A program made the translations under genes and the position numbers. From CAVQBP01 sp963740945 (GTDB lineage: Bacteria; Bacteroidota; Ignavibacteria; Ignavibacteriales; Ignavibacteriaceae): a stretch of 64,000 nt of DNA. Every line of letters begins with the position of its first letter. Position 1 is the first letter of the stretch. Of this stretch, positions 62,731 through 64,000 are shown piece by piece. Below the pieces are notes generated by a model. It was not told the DNA's origin and made no database searches. It worked only from the letters and a program-made list of their open reading frames with translations. Where the stretch lies: contig CAVUGE010000007.1 of NCBI GenBank assembly GCA_963740945.1, positions 62,001 through 126,000 on the forward strand, written 5' to 3'.

Positions 62731-62957
62731 AAATATTATATTAATAACTCACGTTACGCAAAAGTTAAAAATATAATAAAAAAAGATATTAAGTTTCTGA
62801 TAGAAAAAATATGAGGTTGACAATGGATAAGCAACTATTAGAGATCTATACAACGCTTTATTATAACAAAGGAATCAGAGTACCCAGTAGCATATGAGTT
62901 GGTCATGTTAAAAACATGTATAAAGAAAAATATAAAGTTTAAGTATGTTCTAAATTA
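62731..62957. other. Intergenic region with solo repeat flank
   Basis: 227 bp between the hybrid regulator start and the phosphatase gene end. It contains AACTCACGTTACGCAA at 62746-62761, a motif that flanks repeat copy D (41181) and, altered, copy E, but no AAAGATGACATCTTT end is present here. No gene is seen. Confidence 0.5.
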
Positions 62958-64000
62958 CTACTTCATATATTTTAAAGCAAGGCATGTAATGTCATCTGAC
63001 TGTTCAACACCATCTGAAAATGATTGAACACCTTCAAAAACTTGTTTGACGAGTTCATTAGCACTTGATGAATTCTTGTTTTCAAGAATTTTTGAGAGCC
63101 GCACTTCCTGAAATTCTTCTTCATCTTTATTAAATGCTTCTGTAATCCCGTCAGTATAAAAGAAAAGACTTTCTCCCGGTTGAATCATTACAACATTTGA
63201 TTCATATTCAGCATCCTTCATCGCTCCTAATAAAAGTCCACCTATATTATCCAGCTGTTTAACTTTTCCATCGACAGAAATTAAATATGGAGGGTTATGC
63301 CCGCCGTTTGAATATTCGAAAGCACCGCTTCTTATATCAAGCACACCATAAAAAACTGTAACAAACATATTCGACGGACTTTCATCAGTCAAAATATTAT
63401 TGACTTCCGATAAAACATTATCTGTGGGCATTCCTTTTTGGGCAGTAGCTTTTAATAACGTTTTACAAACAGCCATGAGCAGCGCCGCGGCAATACCTTT
63501 ACCCGAAACATCACCTATTACAACTCCCAGTCTATATTTATCAATAAGAAAGAAATCATAAAGATCACCGCCGACTTCTTTACATGTAATCATTTTTGCA
63601 TAAATATCAAACTCTTTTCTTTCCGGAAATGTTTTCGGTAATATTGATGTTTGAATTACTGTCGCAATATCCAGTTCCTGTTGAAATGCAATTAATTTAT
63701 CGTGGGATAAAACCGCGTGTTTGTATTGTTCAATTTCCTTTAGTGATTTTTCAATAGTAATTTCTAAATCTTTTAAATCGATTGGTTTGGTAATAAAATC
63801 GTAGGCTCCCCTGTTCATAGCCGTTCTGATATTTTCCATATCACCGTATGCTGAAACAATAACAGATCTTAATAATTTATTGTTAAGTTCATTAATTTTA
63901 GTCAGTAGCGTAAGCCCGTCCATTACAGGCATATTAATATCAGTTAAGATAAGATCAATTGATTCTTCATTTGCAATTTTTTCCAGAGCTTTAGCACCAT
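62958..64000 (-). CDS. Response regulator with SpoIIE/PP2C phosphatase domain (partial)
   Basis: The frame is open from 62958 to the window end, and the ATG at 63932 is internal to the receiver domain, as IDLILTDINMPVMDGL spans it; the true start is beyond the window. The receiver Asp lies in LTDINMP, followed by VSAYGDMENIRTAM and the Lys of FITKPID. After a short coil comes the PP2C/SpoIIE domain: FDIYAKMITCKEVGGDLYDF, VVIGDVSGKGIAAALLMA and FFYTDGITEAFN, with metal-binding Asp residues. Such proteins dephosphorylate anti-anti-sigma partners (RsbU-like), linking two-component input to partner switching. Confidence 0.93.
   Translation of the reverse strand, partial: GAKALEKIANEESIDLILTDINMPVMDGLTLLTKINELNNKLLRSVIVSAYGDMENIRTAMNRGAYDFITKPIDLKDLEITIEKSLKEIEQYKHAVLSHDKLIAFQQELDIATVIQTSILPKTFPERKEFDIYAKMITCKEVGGDLYDFFLIDKYRLGVVIGDVSGKGIAAALLMAVCKTLLKATAQKGMPTDNVLSEVNNILTDESPSNMFVTVFYGVLDIRSGAFEYSNGGHNPPYLISVDGKVKQLDNIGGLLLGAMKDAEYESNVVMIQPGESLFFYTDGITEAFNKDEEEFQEVRLSKILENKNSSSANELVKQVFEGVQSFSDGVEQSDDITCLALKYMK

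Overview
The window comes from an AT-rich genome of the Bacteroidota/Chlorobiota group, most likely an Ignavibacteria-type organism. The sequence evidence is: type IX secretion (T9SS) C-terminal sorting domains of the form YQNxPNPFNPTTTI, PorV/PorQ-like outer-membrane proteins, a one-piece hybrid two-component system with propeller, Y_Y_Y, kinase, receiver and AraC parts, a TonB receptor, and heavy use of lipoprotein and Sec signal peptides. The placement is inference from these families. No rRNA or tRNA gene was recognised. Both ends are cut inside genes (mutL at the left, a SpoIIE-type phosphatase at the right).

Left part, minus strand. thyA-folA-mutL form a nucleotide and repair operon (1-1522). 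A surface-polysaccharide operon follows (1733-10249): glycosyltransferase, wecB, a frameshifted Wzx flippase, a NodB-type deacetylase that appears to start at CTG, a GT4, a GT9 and, unexpectedly, a glycerate kinase. Two PorV/PorQ-like proteins, a T9SS-type propeller protein and a lipoprotein occupy 10346-14718. Then come a site-2 protease, a DUF1207-like protein, and a deacetylase/GT2/radical SAM operon (16742-19442). From 19443 to 21654 lies a repeat-rich island with GC-rich palindromes around a DUF559 nuclease and an unknown 223-residue protein. An MFS transporter, a small unknown gene and fumC (with a terminator) follow.

Middle part, mostly plus strand. A TerB-like protein; threonine catabolism (tdh and kbl) with a secreted tripeptidyl-peptidase-II-like subtilase between them; an ABC exporter; a tightly coupled run PrsW / DUF2064-like / nadD / sugar epimerase / meaB; and an acyl-CoA dehydrogenase and acyl-CoA carboxylase beta subunit typical of branched-chain amino acid or propionate breakdown. 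A TonB receptor (minus) faces an exported protein and an NtrC-type regulator, then HIT, a BASS transporter and a fungal-type cytosine deaminase.

Right part, minus strand. A secreted-protein region: a frameshifted cohesin-like T9SS protein beside a dockerin-like protein, three tandem beta-roll fibre proteins with S74 chaperone domains, a decayed T9SS gene, a stand-alone sorting domain, and a giant hybrid two-component regulator with a 20-bp direct-repeat array nearby.

The most unusual signal is a family of about 97-bp elements bounded by the palindromic 15-mer AAAGATGACATCTTT. It occurs six times between 25.2 and 48.3 kb, always between genes, in both orientations, once as a 53-bp short form. 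A second inverted-repeat family (ends GGGTGACCAAAAAGT) occurs twice. Two single-base frameshifts lie in short homopolymers and may be assembly errors, whereas the gene at 56.4-57.8 kb carries several lesions and looks truly decayed.
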